A stretch of 64,000 nt of DNA from Ureibacillus aquaedulcis (lineage in GTDB: Bacteria; Bacillota; Bacilli; Bacillales_A; Planococcaceae). The notes beneath the pieces are model-generated. The model was not told the origin of the DNA. It saw nothing but the letters and a program-made list of their open reading frames with translations, and did no database searches. The stretch covers positions 186,001 to 250,000 of the forward strand of contig NZ_JAUHTQ010000004.1 in the NCBI RefSeq assembly GCF_030418165.1, written 5' to 3'. Shown piece after piece: positions 35,099-44,354 of the stretch. Position 1 is the stretch's first letter, and each line of letters opens with the position of its first letter. Both the position numbers and the translations under genes were made by a program.

Positions 35099-36841
35099 TT
35101 ATAGTGCTTTTTGCAGAGTCGCAAAGTAAGGTGCTTGTCCAAATCGGAAATATGTGAGTAAGTAGCCGTCTTTTGCCACTACCTGGCCATTTTGTAATGG
35201 GTCATAATCAATGGAAAATGGTATTATAAGCGAATGCTTGAAGAATTCCTTTTCACTTAAATCGAATTGTGCAAATTCCTCTCCGGCTACGGTTGGTGTT
35301 TCTTTTAATAAAGAATAGATTTGTTTTTGAACATCGCGGGAGACACGTTCTTCCCACCAAAGCTTGCGGGGCTGGAATTGCTGCTTCGACAGATAATCCA
35401 GCTGCATTAGGCTGCGAACAATTTCCAGGTTTACATTAGCTTGAGTAGCTAGGAATTCTTCAAGGCGCTTAAATAGATCTTCTAGCTGATGGCCGATGCG
35501 AGACCATCCTTTTTGCTCCCAGTACGTACCGAAGTTTTGGAAGAAATCAAATGGCGTTTCAAAGACTTCCGTCACTAGGTATTCAATCGTATAATCCATG
35601 CGATGATCATTCCAATACTTTTCAAGAACATCCTCTGCATGTTTAATCCGTATGATTTCATCGAAGGTAAGAACGTTATTTGAGAATATCTCATAAGGTG
35701 CCAGATCTACATAAGTGTAGCCATATTGTTTAGCTTGAACTCGTAGTCCTGTACCGCGCAGAAGCTTTAAGAAGCCTAGTTGCAGTTCTTCCGGACGCAT
35801 GGCAAACACATCGTTAAATGTTTGACGGAAGCTAGTGTAATCTTCTTCTGGAAGACCTGCTATTAAATCTAGATGCTGGTCTATTTTGCCGCCTTCTTTC
35901 ACCATGGTAACAGTTCGTTTAAGCTTTTCAAAATTTTGACGGCGCTTCACAAGCTCATTTGTTAAGTCATTTGTCGATTGAACCCCAATTTCAAATCTGA
36001 ATATTCCACGAGGTGCATTGTCGTTCAAGAATTGAATAACTTCCGGACGCATAATATCCGCTGTTATTTCAAACTGGAACACAACACCTGGTTTATGTTC
36101 ATCGATTAAAAATTGGAACATTTCCATGGCGTAGCTGCGGCTTATGTTAAATGTACGGTCGACAAATTTAATCGTTTTGGCTCCATTATCCATTAAGTAT
36201 CGAATTTCTTCTTTGATTTTATCTCGGTTAAAATAACGAACTCCCACTTCTATAGAAGAAAGACAGAATTGGCAGGAGAAGGGGCAGCCACGGCTCGTCT
36301 CAATGTATTGGATTCGCTTGCCCAGTGAAGCACGGTCCTCTTCAAATCGATAGGGGCTTGGCAACTCACGCAAATCAACTTTCTTTGGTTGGGCATGAAT
36401 CTTCATTTTCCCATCCTTTAAGTAACAAATCCCAGGAACATCCTCCAACGGAATTTCTCCATTAAGATATTGCAGCAAGTTTTTGAAGGAAAGTTCGCCT
36501 TCCCCCATAACAATATAATCAACTTCCGGAATACGACGTAACCAATCATGTACATCGTAGGAAACTTCCGGTCCACCCAAAATGATTTTCGTATTCGGCG
36601 AAACAGTTTTGAGCATTCGGATAACCCCGATCGTCTCTTCAATATTCCAGATATAACAACTAAATCCCACGACATCCGGTTTATATTGATACAGGTCGGA
36701 AACAATATTAAAAGCTGGATCTTTAATTGTATATTCAATGATTTTTGGATCAAATTCAGGCTGTGCAGCACCCTTTAAATAACGCAGCGCCAAGTTCGTA
36801 TGGATATATTTGGCGTTCAAGGTTGTTAAAACTATATTCAT
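35099..36841 (-). CDS. B12-binding-domain radical SAM protein (DUF4080 type)
   Basis: 580 residues from ATG 36841 (AAAGGAG upstream). N-terminal cobalamin-binding fold (about 1-140: 'DVVGFSCYIWNIEETIGVIR', 'TKIILGGPEVSYD', 'VDYIVMGEGELSF'). The radical SAM core from about 175 has 'ETSRGCPFSCQFCLSS', the CxxxCxxC cluster ligands, and 'FDLIAGLPEED'-like 'HLDLIAGLPEEDYTSF'. The C-terminal 150 residues match DUF4080. It should make a 5'-deoxyadenosyl radical on an unknown substrate. Common in Bacillales as a lone gene. Confidence 0.93.
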   Translation of the reverse strand: MNIVLTTLNAKYIHTNLALRYLKGAAQPEFDPKIIEYTIKDPAFNIVSDLYQYKPDVVGFSCYIWNIEETIGVIRMLKTVSPNTKIILGGPEVSYDVHDWLRRIPEVDYIVMGEGELSFKNLLQYLNGEIPLEDVPGICYLKDGKMKIHAQPKKVDLRELPSPYRFEEDRASLGKRIQYIETSRGCPFSCQFCLSSIEVGVRYFNRDKIKEEIRYLMDNGAKTIKFVDRTFNISRSYAMEMFQFLIDEHKPGVVFQFEITADIMRPEVIQFLNDNAPRGIFRFEIGVQSTNDLTNELVKRRQNFEKLKRTVTMVKEGGKIDQHLDLIAGLPEEDYTSFRQTFNDVFAMRPEELQLGFLKLLRGTGLRVQAKQYGYTYVDLAPYEIFSNNVLTFDEIIRIKHAEDVLEKYWNDHRMDYTIEYLVTEVFETPFDFFQNFGTYWEQKGWSRIGHQLEDLFKRLEEFLATQANVNLEIVRSLMQLDYLSKQQFQPRKLWWEERVSRDVQKQIYSLLKETPTVAGEEFAQFDLSEKEFFKHSLIIPFSIDYDPLQNGQVVAKDGYLLTYFRFGQAPYFATLQKAL

Positions 36842-37002
36842 TAATGAATCTCCTTTTTAGACACTTATCAAGATATAACTATACGATTTTTAATGGTCAA
36901 CGTCTAGAGATTATACGTTTTTACAGGGGGAGGGGAGTTCTTTCAAAAAAAATATCTATTTTATCTCCTATTTGTTTGCTTTATCGCCTTTTTGCACTAT
37001 AA

Positions 37003-37029
37003 TTGACTAGTCAATAATTGACGGGTCAA
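37003..37029. promoter_or_regulatory. Two tandem TTGAC-GTCAA palindromes upstream of nitroreductase
   Basis: TTGACTAGTCAA (37003-37014, perfect) and TTGACGGGTCAA (37018-37029, one central mismatch pair) are spaced 15 bp centre to centre, about 80 bases before the nitroreductase start. The first TTGACT could also be a -35 box. Typical layout of a dimeric repressor operator (MarR, TetR or GntR type). Confidence 0.55.
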
Positions 37030-37106
37030 ACAATTTTGATTAAATAAATTGATGAATCTATACGAAAGTGACATTATAAATAAATTAATTGAAAGAGGTT
37101 CCTAAA

Positions 37107-37733
37107 ATGGTAAATACACTAACAACAATTCAACAATTGATGCATGAGAGAAAATCGGTTCGAAAATATAAAGAGGGTGTTGAAATTGCTCGGGAAAAAC
37201 TACAAACATTATTGAAAAATGCCATTTCAGCACCTTCATCCAGCAATATGCAGCCATGGCGCTTTATCGTGATAGACGATCAGCTGCTAAAAAAAGAGTT
37301 GCGCCACATTGCAAATGATCAAGAACAAGTCGAAACATCTTCAGCGATTATTGCGGTCCTTGGCGATATGGAAATGTACAAAAAAGCACAACAAATTTAT
37401 GATGCTAATTATACAGAAGGCTTCATGAGCAGAGAAATTGCTGATTTGATGATAAAAAATTCGGTATCCTTATATGGTAACCTACCTGAGGAAAAATTAG
37501 CGAGCCTAATTCATTTTGATGCTGGACTGGTATCGATGCAAATCATGTTATTGGCAAAAGACATGGGTTATGATACCGTGCCGATGGGTGGCTTTGACAA
37601 AGCTAAGTTCGCTGAAAAATTTAACTTGCCGAAAAATGAAATACCTATTCTACTGATTGCAATTGGCGAAGCAGCTGCTCCTGCATACGGATCATCACGT
37701 TTGCCGGTTGAACAAATAGTGAAGTTCCTTTAA
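37107..37733 (+). CDS. Nitroreductase family protein
   Basis: 208 residues from ATG 37107 (AAAGAGGT upstream). FMN-binding nitroreductase fold: 'MHERKSVRKYKEG', 'ISAPSSSNMQPWRFIVID', 'DAGLVSMQIMLLAKDMGYDT' and 'GGFDKAKFAEKF' followed by 'PILLIAIGEAA'. Such enzymes reduce nitro compounds, quinones or flavins with NAD(P)H. Bacillus relatives include YodC/HypO-like and MhqN enzymes. The tandem palindromes upstream suggest repressor control, perhaps electrophile-inducible. Confidence 0.92.
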   Translation: MVNTLTTIQQLMHERKSVRKYKEGVEIAREKLQTLLKNAISAPSSSNMQPWRFIVIDDQLLKKELRHIANDQEQVETSSAIIAVLGDMEMYKKAQQIYDANYTEGFMSREIADLMIKNSVSLYGNLPEEKLASLIHFDAGLVSMQIMLLAKDMGYDTVPMGGFDKAKFAEKFNLPKNEIPILLIAIGEAAAPAYGSSRLPVEQIVKFL

Positions 37734-37812
37734 AAATTACCATATCTACTATTTTATAGATATCCTAATAAATGTAGGCAAAGGTGATGCTTTGTCTTTG
37801 TCCATAATCTTT

Positions 37813-37850
37813 TGCAGGCGGGAAAATTTCCACCTGCTTTTTTAATGCAC
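37813..37850 (+). terminator. Nitroreductase terminator
   Basis: GCAGG.GGAAA/TTTCC.CCTGC stem followed by TTTTTT. Confidence 0.8.
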
Positions 37851-37987
37851 AAAAAAGTTTGCTTCCTATCGGTGTTTTCTTAATGTTTTTCTGCTAATAT
37901 TACTATTTTTTTAATAACTAAACGTTTACACATTCAACAAATAGAATCTTCCATATTATAAAGTATCCTAACTAGGGAGGTGAAACG

Positions 37988-38092
37988 ATGTCTTATAACT
38001 ACGAGGGAGGCAGTTACAACAATCAATTTGTATTAATCGTTGTACTGTTTATTTTACTAATTATTGTTGGTGCATCGTTCATGGGTTATTAA
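37988..38092 (+). CDS. YjcZ-family small sporulation protein
   Basis: 34 residues from ATG 37988, with AGGGAGGTGA upstream. A short Tyr/Gly/Asn-rich start ('MSYNYEGGSYNN') precedes one transmembrane helix 'FVLIVVLFILLIIVGASF' ending GY. This is the hallmark of YjcZ-type peptides found in spore-forming Bacillales. Its own terminator follows. Confidence 0.93.
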   Translation: MSYNYEGGSYNNQFVLIVVLFILLIIVGASFMGY

Positions 38093-38103
38093 TTTTACAG
38101 GGA

Positions 38104-38132
38104 AGACCAGGCTGTTTTTGCCTGGTCTTTTT
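38104..38132 (+). terminator. yjcZ terminator
   Basis: Perfect AGACCAGGC/GCCTGGTCT stem with T-run. Confidence 0.9.
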
Positions 38133-38403
38133 TACTGTTACATACAACCACTATGCAATCGAGTCAATCCAGATATGAATTCTGGGAACACTTGCTGTTC
38201 TTAAGTAACAAGTAGCAGGGAAATAAGATACGGTAGATTTTGCAAAAGTCAGGAACTCATTGAATCTCCAAAAAGTATAGCAGGGAAAATTCAAAAAGGT
38301 TAAAGAACTTTTTAAAATTGTTAGTTTTTACTTACCATAAGAGGGAAAATAAATAACCGAATCAATCATAAAACAGAAGACAAAAAGAGAGAGAAGGGAA
38401 TGT
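38133..38403. other. Intergenic, nothing clear
   Basis: AT-rich bases between the yjcZ terminator and the next small gene. GCAGGGAAAAT-like words occur twice (about 38215 and 38280), without further structure. Confidence 0.35.
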
Positions 38404-38673
38404 ATGACTGAGGACTTATTAGAGCTCTATGATATTTTGATCAGAAAAGAGCGAAAGATGAATGACGCGCTTCAAATCGTCAGCAGTTTAAAGGGGAATC
38501 AATTTTTAGGAGAATTAATTATACGCACGGAAAAACTCATCATAAGGTCATTGGGCGGCGAAAACGAGCATTGGATCGAAATCAATCAATTTAATGACGC
38601 CTTCTTCCAATATCGGCAGGGTTTTATAAAAAAGGAACAGTTAATCTCAATAATTAAGAAAACAATAGATTAA
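38404..38673 (+). CDS. Small helical protein of unknown function
   Basis: 89 residues from ATG 38404, with GAGAAGGGAA upstream. All-helical, charged, no membrane segment or signal ('DLLELYDILIRKERKMNDAL', 'QFNDAFFQYRQGFIKKEQL'). Not recognised. Possibly ends at the hairpin at 38739-38768. Confidence 0.55.
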   Translation: MTEDLLELYDILIRKERKMNDALQIVSSLKGNQFLGELIIRTEKLIIRSLGGENEHWIEINQFNDAFFQYRQGFIKKEQLISIIKKTID

Positions 38674-39607
38674 TGGTTAAAGGATATAATTTAATAATTC
38701 TTTAATTATGATTCTTTTATATTTGTTTCAAGCTATAAAGGTGCGTCCAGAGAATTTTTGGACGCCTCAGCTTTTGAAAAACGCTTTTCATCTGCGTGAT
38801 TAATCTTTGACGAAGCACCCACATAGGCTAAATTCCTCAAATTTTACTCCTTATCTTATTCATCTGTGTTATCAAGATTTTTAGTATTCTAAGTCTTTAG
38901 GAACAGCTAAAATATTTTTTTCTTTTGTATGATTTTTAAAACCAACTCAAAAAATTTTTTTCTCCTCCATCATAATTTTTTCATAATTTACTATAAATAT
39001 ATAATTTTATACCTATATTGGAAAAATGAACGGGAAGTTGACAGCTTCTCTTTTTGTTATTTTTAGCTATTAGCTGGAAGTAACCTATAGTAACTTCATA
39101 ACTATTCAATAATGAATAAAGAGAAGAATAATATGCTTGTATATTTAAAACTGTATCGTTTATGCTTTAATTTTCTTATTAGAACAATATTTTTTCTGTT
39201 TAGTGCAAAAAAAATGGATTGACTTGAGGTGTATTATTGTCTTACAATTTAGAAAAATTAGAATAGTGAGAAATATTACTCAAGCATCATTTTTATGTAA
39301 ACACTTACATTTGATTCTATTTATCTAGTCTTACTATTACTTTTCCTCTTAAGTTAGCAGCACAATTTTTTATTGGATTAGCGTAGTGAGGGTGAGTAAC
39401 GTTAATTCTCTTTCTGTTTTTTTCTCTTTGAAGCAGTTATATAACCGTCACCACATGCGGATATACCAATATAGGTTTCTTTAGGTAATCGCTAAGTTTC
39501 CAACATAGAATGATCAGCCAACTCCAATCCCATTAGCGTATTAAGTTGATATTTTTGAACAATCGATTAAAGGTTTCATCAGCTCAGGAAAAGGAGGTGA
39601 CAAACAA
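38674..39607. other. Long AT-rich region upstream of the tct-gar operon
   Basis: About 930 bases without a convincing gene. Contents: a hairpin AGGTGCGTCCA/TGGACGCCT (38739-38768), a cre-like site (39296-39309), and on the minus strand (about 39410-39560) a stretch of interrupted coding-like sequence. The operon promoter must lie here. Confidence 0.45.
39296..39309. promoter_or_regulatory. CcpA cre-like site
   Basis: TGTAAACACTTACA differs from the palindromic cre TGTAAACGCTTACA at one central base. It lies 300 bases before tctB. A catabolic sugar-acid operon is a natural CcpA target. Confidence 0.5.
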
Positions 39608-40111
39608 ATGCATGAAAATAAATCTGTAGACATGATATCAAGCATAGTTTTGATAGCGGTTTCAATTATTCTTTTTATTGCTACTTTTTCATTCAGGGCA
39701 ATGACTGTTTCCGATATAGGACCAGAATTCTTGCCTAGAATTGTGGCGATCACACTATTTATACTTAGCATTTCCCTTTTTATCAAAGCATACGTGCAGA
39801 AGAAAAAGGAAGGGGAAATCCAAATAGCAGAGGAAATTGAAAGTGTTCCGCAAAAGGAAAGTAAAAAGGAAATTTATTTATTAGTTATTACTACTCTTAT
39901 ATTAATTGTCCTTTATTTAATAGTATTGCCCTCTTTAGGATTTTTAATAGCTACTACTGTTTACTTATATATCCAGATTTACTTAATGGCACCTGCCGAT
40001 AAAAGGAACCACATTAAAATAGGATTAGTTTCGGTGCTTTCCTCAACAATTATTTATTTTGTTTTCAGAAATGTATTTTATTTAATGCTGCCATCAGGAA
40101 TTTTAGGTTAA
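39608..40111 (+). CDS. tctB: Tripartite tricarboxylate-type transporter, small membrane subunit
   Basis: 167 residues from ATG 39608, behind AAAGGAGGTGA. Four hydrophobic segments in the TctB pattern: 'IVLIAVSIILFIATFSF', 'DIGPEFLPRIVAITLFILSI' (the conserved G-P-x-FxP), then after a charged loop 'LLVITTLILIVLYLIVLPSL' and 'GFLIATTVYLYIQIYLM'. Pairs with TctA and the binding protein TctC to import carboxylates. First gene of the catabolic operon. Confidence 0.92.
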   Translation: MHENKSVDMISSIVLIAVSIILFIATFSFRAMTVSDIGPEFLPRIVAITLFILSISLFIKAYVQKKKEGEIQIAEEIESVPQKESKKEIYLLVITTLILIVLYLIVLPSLGFLIATTVYLYIQIYLMAPADKRNHIKIGLVSVLSSTIIYFVFRNVFYLMLPSGILG

Positions 40112-40123
40112 GGGGGGGGAATT

Positions 40124-41644
40124 ATGTTTGATTTAATTATTGAGGGGTTTTCGCTTGTTCTTAATTTTCACACGATGCTGCTGATTTTAGGCGGAACACT
40201 TCTCGGGTTAATGTTCGGATTGATACCGGGTTTATCCGCGACTATGGCAGTTGCAATTTGTTTGCCAATTACTTATGGAATGGGCCCGGTTGAAGGATTT
40301 GCGTTGTTGATAGGACTTTATATCGGGGGATCATCAGGAGGATTTATTCCCTCTGTACTGCTCAATCTTCCCGGTACTCCATCATCGGTAGCGACCACTT
40401 TCGATGGATATCCAATGGCTCAAAAAGGATTGGCAGGCAGGGCATTTGGGATATCCATTATCACTTCATTTTGGGCAGGATTAATCAGTATCATTGTTCT
40501 GGTTTTAGTGGCGGAGCCTTTAGCAAAATTCGCCTTAAATTTTGGACCTTTTGAGTTTTTTGCTGTAGCACTTCTTGCTTTAACTTTAATTTCAAGTCTT
40601 TCAGAGGGTTCATTATTAAAAGCGCTTATTGCTGCTCTACTTGGATTAACATTTGCTTTTGTTGGATCTGCGCCAATTGATGCATATCCAAGATTTACAT
40701 TTGGTATGAACGAACTTTCCGCCGGTTTTAATATGCTGCCGGTATTAATAGGTATATTTGCGATATCGGAAATGCTGAAAATAATAGAAAACAAAAACAA
40801 AATAAGCACTCCCGGCAGTCAATTAAATATAGATCAGGCGAAAATTAAAGGATTAGGATGGCCGCTAAAAGATTTCTGGAAGCAGAAATGGAACTTCATT
40901 AGATCAACTATCATTGGTTTAGGTATCGGGATATTACCAGGTATCGGAGGCGGAACTGCCAATCTAGTCGCATACGGGACTGCGAAGAAACAATCAAAAT
41001 ATCCTGAAAAATTTGGCACAGGTATAGATGACGGAGTTGTAGCTTCAGAGGCTTCAAACAATGCCACTATTGGGGGAGATATGGTTCCATTAATATCACT
41101 TGGAATACCAGGTGATACGGTTACGGCCATGTTATTGGGAGGCCTTATGCTTCACGGTCTTCAACCGGGACCGCTTCTTATCGAACAGAACGGTCCAATT
41201 GTTTACTCGATTTATGCGGCTTTATTTATCGCCAATATATTTATGGTAATTCTCCTATACCTAGGTATGCGTGGTTTTGTAAAGATGCTTAGTATTGAAA
41301 AGTATTACCTTTATCCGATTATTATCGCACTATGCGTAGTAGGTGCGTTTGGGGTAAATAATCGTTTGTTTGATGCTTTTGCACTTTTAGGTTTTGGAAT
41401 CCTTGGATATTTAATGGTTAAAACAAAATTCCCTCTTGTACCTCTAATTCTAGGTTTTATTTTGGGACCTTTATTAGAAACGAATTTAAGAAGAGGATTG
41501 CAATTATCAGACGGAAGCTTCATGCCATTTGTGACTGAACCAATTTCCGGGTTGTTCTTGCTAGCTACAGTTTTATCGATTGTGTTCAGTGTTATAAAAG
41601 AAAGAAAATCACGTATGAACAAATCTGCTAATATAGCAGGATAA
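40124..41644 (+). CDS. tctA: Tripartite tricarboxylate-type transporter, large membrane subunit
   Basis: 506 residues from ATG 40124 (AAGGGGGGG upstream, 12 bases after tctB). About twelve transmembrane helices with the two glycine/proline-rich TctA repeats: 'GLMFGLIPGLSATMAVAICL' and 'GIGILPGIGGGTANLVAYG', plus 'GSSGGFIPSVLLNLPGTPSS' and 'LGIPGDTVTAMLLGGLMLHG'. It forms the ion-coupled translocation path. Confidence 0.96.
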   Translation: MFDLIIEGFSLVLNFHTMLLILGGTLLGLMFGLIPGLSATMAVAICLPITYGMGPVEGFALLIGLYIGGSSGGFIPSVLLNLPGTPSSVATTFDGYPMAQKGLAGRAFGISIITSFWAGLISIIVLVLVAEPLAKFALNFGPFEFFAVALLALTLISSLSEGSLLKALIAALLGLTFAFVGSAPIDAYPRFTFGMNELSAGFNMLPVLIGIFAISEMLKIIENKNKISTPGSQLNIDQAKIKGLGWPLKDFWKQKWNFIRSTIIGLGIGILPGIGGGTANLVAYGTAKKQSKYPEKFGTGIDDGVVASEASNNATIGGDMVPLISLGIPGDTVTAMLLGGLMLHGLQPGPLLIEQNGPIVYSIYAALFIANIFMVILLYLGMRGFVKMLSIEKYYLYPIIIALCVVGAFGVNNRLFDAFALLGFGILGYLMVKTKFPLVPLILGFILGPLLETNLRRGLQLSDGSFMPFVTEPISGLFLLATVLSIVFSVIKERKSRMNKSANIAG

Positions 41645-41667
41645 AAAACATAAAGGGGCAATGGGAT

Positions 41668-42675
41668 ATGAAAAAAAGTTTTAAATTAGTAGCGGTCATT
41701 TTGGTAGCGCTGTCAATGTTATTAGCAGCATGCAGCAGCAGTAATGAAGGCAGCACTAGCACTAGCAGCAGTAGTGGTAATTCTGACGGGGGCGAATCAA
41801 ACTATCCAACAAAACCTATTAATATTATAGTTCCAGCTGGTGCAGGCGGGGATACTGATAGAAATACTCGTATTACTGCTGAATATTTGGCAGAGGAATT
41901 GGATGGCAATTTAGTAGTAAGCAATGTAAATGGTTCAGGTGGTACGGTTGGTGCACAACAAGTATTGGATGCAGACCCTGATGGGTACAATGTATTGGCA
42001 TTCCATAACTCAACAATCATTAATAGTTTGCTAGAATTGGCGGACTTTGGATTTGAAGATTATCAACTGGCTGGTTCGGCAATTACAGACTTGTCAAACT
42101 CATTTATTGTCAATGCAGATTCAGAATTTACAGACCTGCAATCATTAATTGATGCAGCGAAAGAAAAGCCAGGCGAAATTACGATTGCAACAGAAACTGG
42201 TGCATTTACTCACTTGCAGCTGTTGGCATTCCAGAATCTGACTGATACTGAGTTTAAAATTGTCGATGTTGGAAGTGCTTCAGAAAAAACTACGGCATTA
42301 TTAGGTGGACAAATTGATATCATTCCAACTCAGTTGGGATTAGTGCAAGAGTATATTGAGTCCGGAGATTTCCGTACACTAGGTGTTATGTCAGAAGAAC
42401 GACTTGCTGGTGCACCGGATGTTCCAACTTTTGTTGAACAAGGTGTTGACCTGAAATTTGATAAATTCTTTTATTGGGGCTTCCCTAAAGATACTCCTCA
42501 AGAAGTGGTGGATAAATTCAGTAAAGCATTAGAGATTGTGACGAACAATCCGGAATTCCAGAAAGAAATCGAACCTCACTTATTAAATGCAAACTATCTG
42601 AGCCCTGAGGAATTATTCGAGCATTTTGAAAAAACAACAGAAGAATATAAGGCATTGCTTGACGCCGCTCAATAA
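41668..42675 (+). CDS. tctC: Tripartite tricarboxylate-type transporter, substrate-binding lipoprotein
   Basis: 335 residues. Signal peptide with lipobox 'LLAAC' (Cys 22), a Ser/Gly/Thr linker, then the Bug/TctC fold: 'YPTKPINIIVPAGAGGDTD', 'VSNVNGSGGTVGAQQVLDA', 'PDGYNVLAFHNSTI', 'AKEKPGEITIATETGAFTHL', 'ALLGGQIDIIPTQLG'. Being anchored at the Gram-positive surface, it captures the substrate, here probably galactarate or glucarate from context. Confidence 0.95.
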   Translation: MKKSFKLVAVILVALSMLLAACSSSNEGSTSTSSSSGNSDGGESNYPTKPINIIVPAGAGGDTDRNTRITAEYLAEELDGNLVVSNVNGSGGTVGAQQVLDADPDGYNVLAFHNSTIINSLLELADFGFEDYQLAGSAITDLSNSFIVNADSEFTDLQSLIDAAKEKPGEITIATETGAFTHLQLLAFQNLTDTEFKIVDVGSASEKTTALLGGQIDIIPTQLGLVQEYIESGDFRTLGVMSEERLAGAPDVPTFVEQGVDLKFDKFFYWGFPKDTPQEVVDKFSKALEIVTNNPEFQKEIEPHLLNANYLSPEELFEHFEKTTEEYKALLDAAQ

Positions 42676-42726
42676 ACGGATTTACGGTTGATACCTAAAA
42701 AATAATTGGAAACTGATAGGCAAATT

Positions 42727-42754
42727 GTAGACTATCCAGCTCTGGATAGTCTAC
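42727..42754 (+). other. Intra-operon hairpin between tctC and garD
   Basis: A perfect 12-bp stem (GTAGACTATCCA/TGGATAGTCTAC) with a 4-base loop and no T-run. Such hairpins after binding-protein genes often protect the upstream mRNA and set expression ratios. Confidence 0.6.
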
Positions 42755-42794
42755 TACAGATTGAAGGAAAAACCTTTTCAAGGTGGGATTGCAA

Positions 42795-44312
42795 ATGGTT
42801 GTAGGAACAAAACCGCTCTATATAAAAGTACATCCAAGTGATAATACAGCAATTGTTGTGAATGATAGAGGAGTGGAACAGGGAGCCAGGTTTGATAGTG
42901 GCATAGAAGCAATTGAAAAAATTCCTCAAGGTCATAAAATTGCACTGGAAACAGTGGAAGCAGGCGGTATGATAAGGCGATATGACGAAATTATCGGCTA
43001 TGCGGTTAAACGTATCGAAAAAGGAAGCTGGATTAAAGAGTCAATGTTGACACTGCCAACACCGCCTTCACTTGAAAACTTAGATATTGGTACAAATATT
43101 AAAGAGATACTAATAGAACCAACAAAGCGCACTTTTAAAGGGTTTCGAAATAGCAATGGCACGGTTGGGACAAAGAACATTCTAGGGATTACTACGAGTG
43201 TGCAATGTGTCGTTGGAGTCCTTGAATACGCGGTTGAAAAGATAAAAAAACAACTACTTCCTCTATATGAAAATGTCGATGATGTGGTTGCTTTAAAACA
43301 CGCTTATGGTTGTGGTGTCGCGATTCAAGCTGAAGACGCTGATATTCCGATTCGAACGATTACGAATCTATCGACACATCCCAACTTTGGCGGAGAAGTA
43401 ATGGTCGTTGGATTAGGTTGCGAAAAATTACAGGCTTCGGTGATTACCGATGATGCAAAAAATATATTGCTGCTGCAAGAAAAGACCGGTTTTCAAAATA
43501 TGGTGGAAAGTATTTTGGAAATGGCTGAAGAAAAACTGAAAAAATTAAATGTCCGCAAGCGGGAGGATTGTCCGATTAGTGATCTGGTTATCGGAGTCCA
43601 ATGTGGAGGAAGTGATGCCTTTTCCGGTGTTACTGCAAATCCGGCTGTAGGTTATGCTTCCGATTTATTCATTAAAGCCGGAGCAACTGTATTATTTTCT
43701 GAAGTAACAGAAGTAAGGGATGCCATTCATTTACTAACACCCAGAGCAATAAATGACCAAGTTGGAAAGGCTTTAATCAGGGAAATGAAGTGGTATGATG
43801 ATTATTTAGCTAAAGGAAGTGCAGACCGAAGCGCAAATCCAACTCCAGGCAATAAAAGAGGAGGACTTTCCAATATTGTAGAGAAAGCGTTGGGCTCTGT
43901 CGTAAAATCTGGTACATCACCCATTGTGGATGTACTTGCTCCAGGAGAAAAAGTAAGGCAAAAGGGATTAGTATTTGCGGCTACACCTGCAAGTGATTTC
44001 GTATGCGGGACCCTTCAAGCCGCATCCGGCATTCATCTTCAAGTTTTTACAACCGGCAGGGGGACTCCATATAACTTACCTGTAGTACCGGTACTTAAAG
44101 TTTCTACGCGCAGCTCATTAAAAAAGGAATGGCACGATTTAATTGATCTAGATGCCGGGACTATTGCGACTGGCGAGGAAACATTGGAGGAAGTAGGTCA
44201 AAAAATCTTCGAATCTATTATTCGCATTGCAAGTGGTGAGGAAAAAACGTGGGGCGATCACTGGGGGATTACAAATGATCTAACATTATTTAATCCTGCT
44301 CCCATCACGTAA
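42795..44312 (+). CDS. garD: Galactarate dehydratase
   Basis: 505 residues from ATG 42795 (AAGGTGGG upstream). The N-terminal SAF domain (about 5-90, '[20 protein letters not shown]') is followed by the UxaA/GarD domain: '[13 protein letters not shown]', '[17 protein letters not shown]', '[10 protein letters not shown]', '[13 protein letters not shown]', '[20 protein letters not shown]', '[14 protein letters not shown]', 'FTTGRGTPY'. It follows E. coli GarD motif for motif, so the assignment is specific within the family. It dehydrates galactarate to 5-dehydro-4-deoxy-D-glucarate. Confidence 0.95.
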   Translation: MVVGTKPLYIKVHPSDNTAIVVNDRGVEQGARFDSGIEAIEKIPQGHKIALETVEAGGMIRRYDEIIGYAVKRIEKGSWIKESMLTLPTPPSLENLDIGTNIKEILIEPTKRTFKGFRNSNGTVGTKNILGITTSVQCVVGVLEYAVEKIKKQLLPLYENVDDVVALKHAYGCGVAIQAEDADIPIRTITNLSTHPNFGGEVMVVGLGCEKLQASVITDDAKNILLLQEKTGFQNMVESILEMAEEKLKKLNVRKREDCPISDLVIGVQCGGSDAFSGVTANPAVGYASDLFIKAGATVLFSEVTEVRDAIHLLTPRAINDQVGKALIREMKWYDDYLAKGSADRSANPTPGNKRGGLSNIVEKALGSVVKSGTSPIVDVLAPGEKVRQKGLVFAATPASDFVCGTLQAASGIHLQVFTTGRGTPYNLPVVPVLKVSTRSSLKKEWHDLIDLDAGTIATGEETLEEVGQKIFESIIRIASGEEKTWGDHWGITNDLTLFNPAPIT

Positions 44313-44354
44313 ATGTATGTCTAACCATATTACGATTGAAAAGGTGGAATTAAA

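Noticed and set aside
39380-39410. A 16S rRNA-like word (gagggtgagtaacg) upstream of the tct operon
   Set aside because: Only about 14 bases agree and the flanks share nothing with rRNA; chance match.
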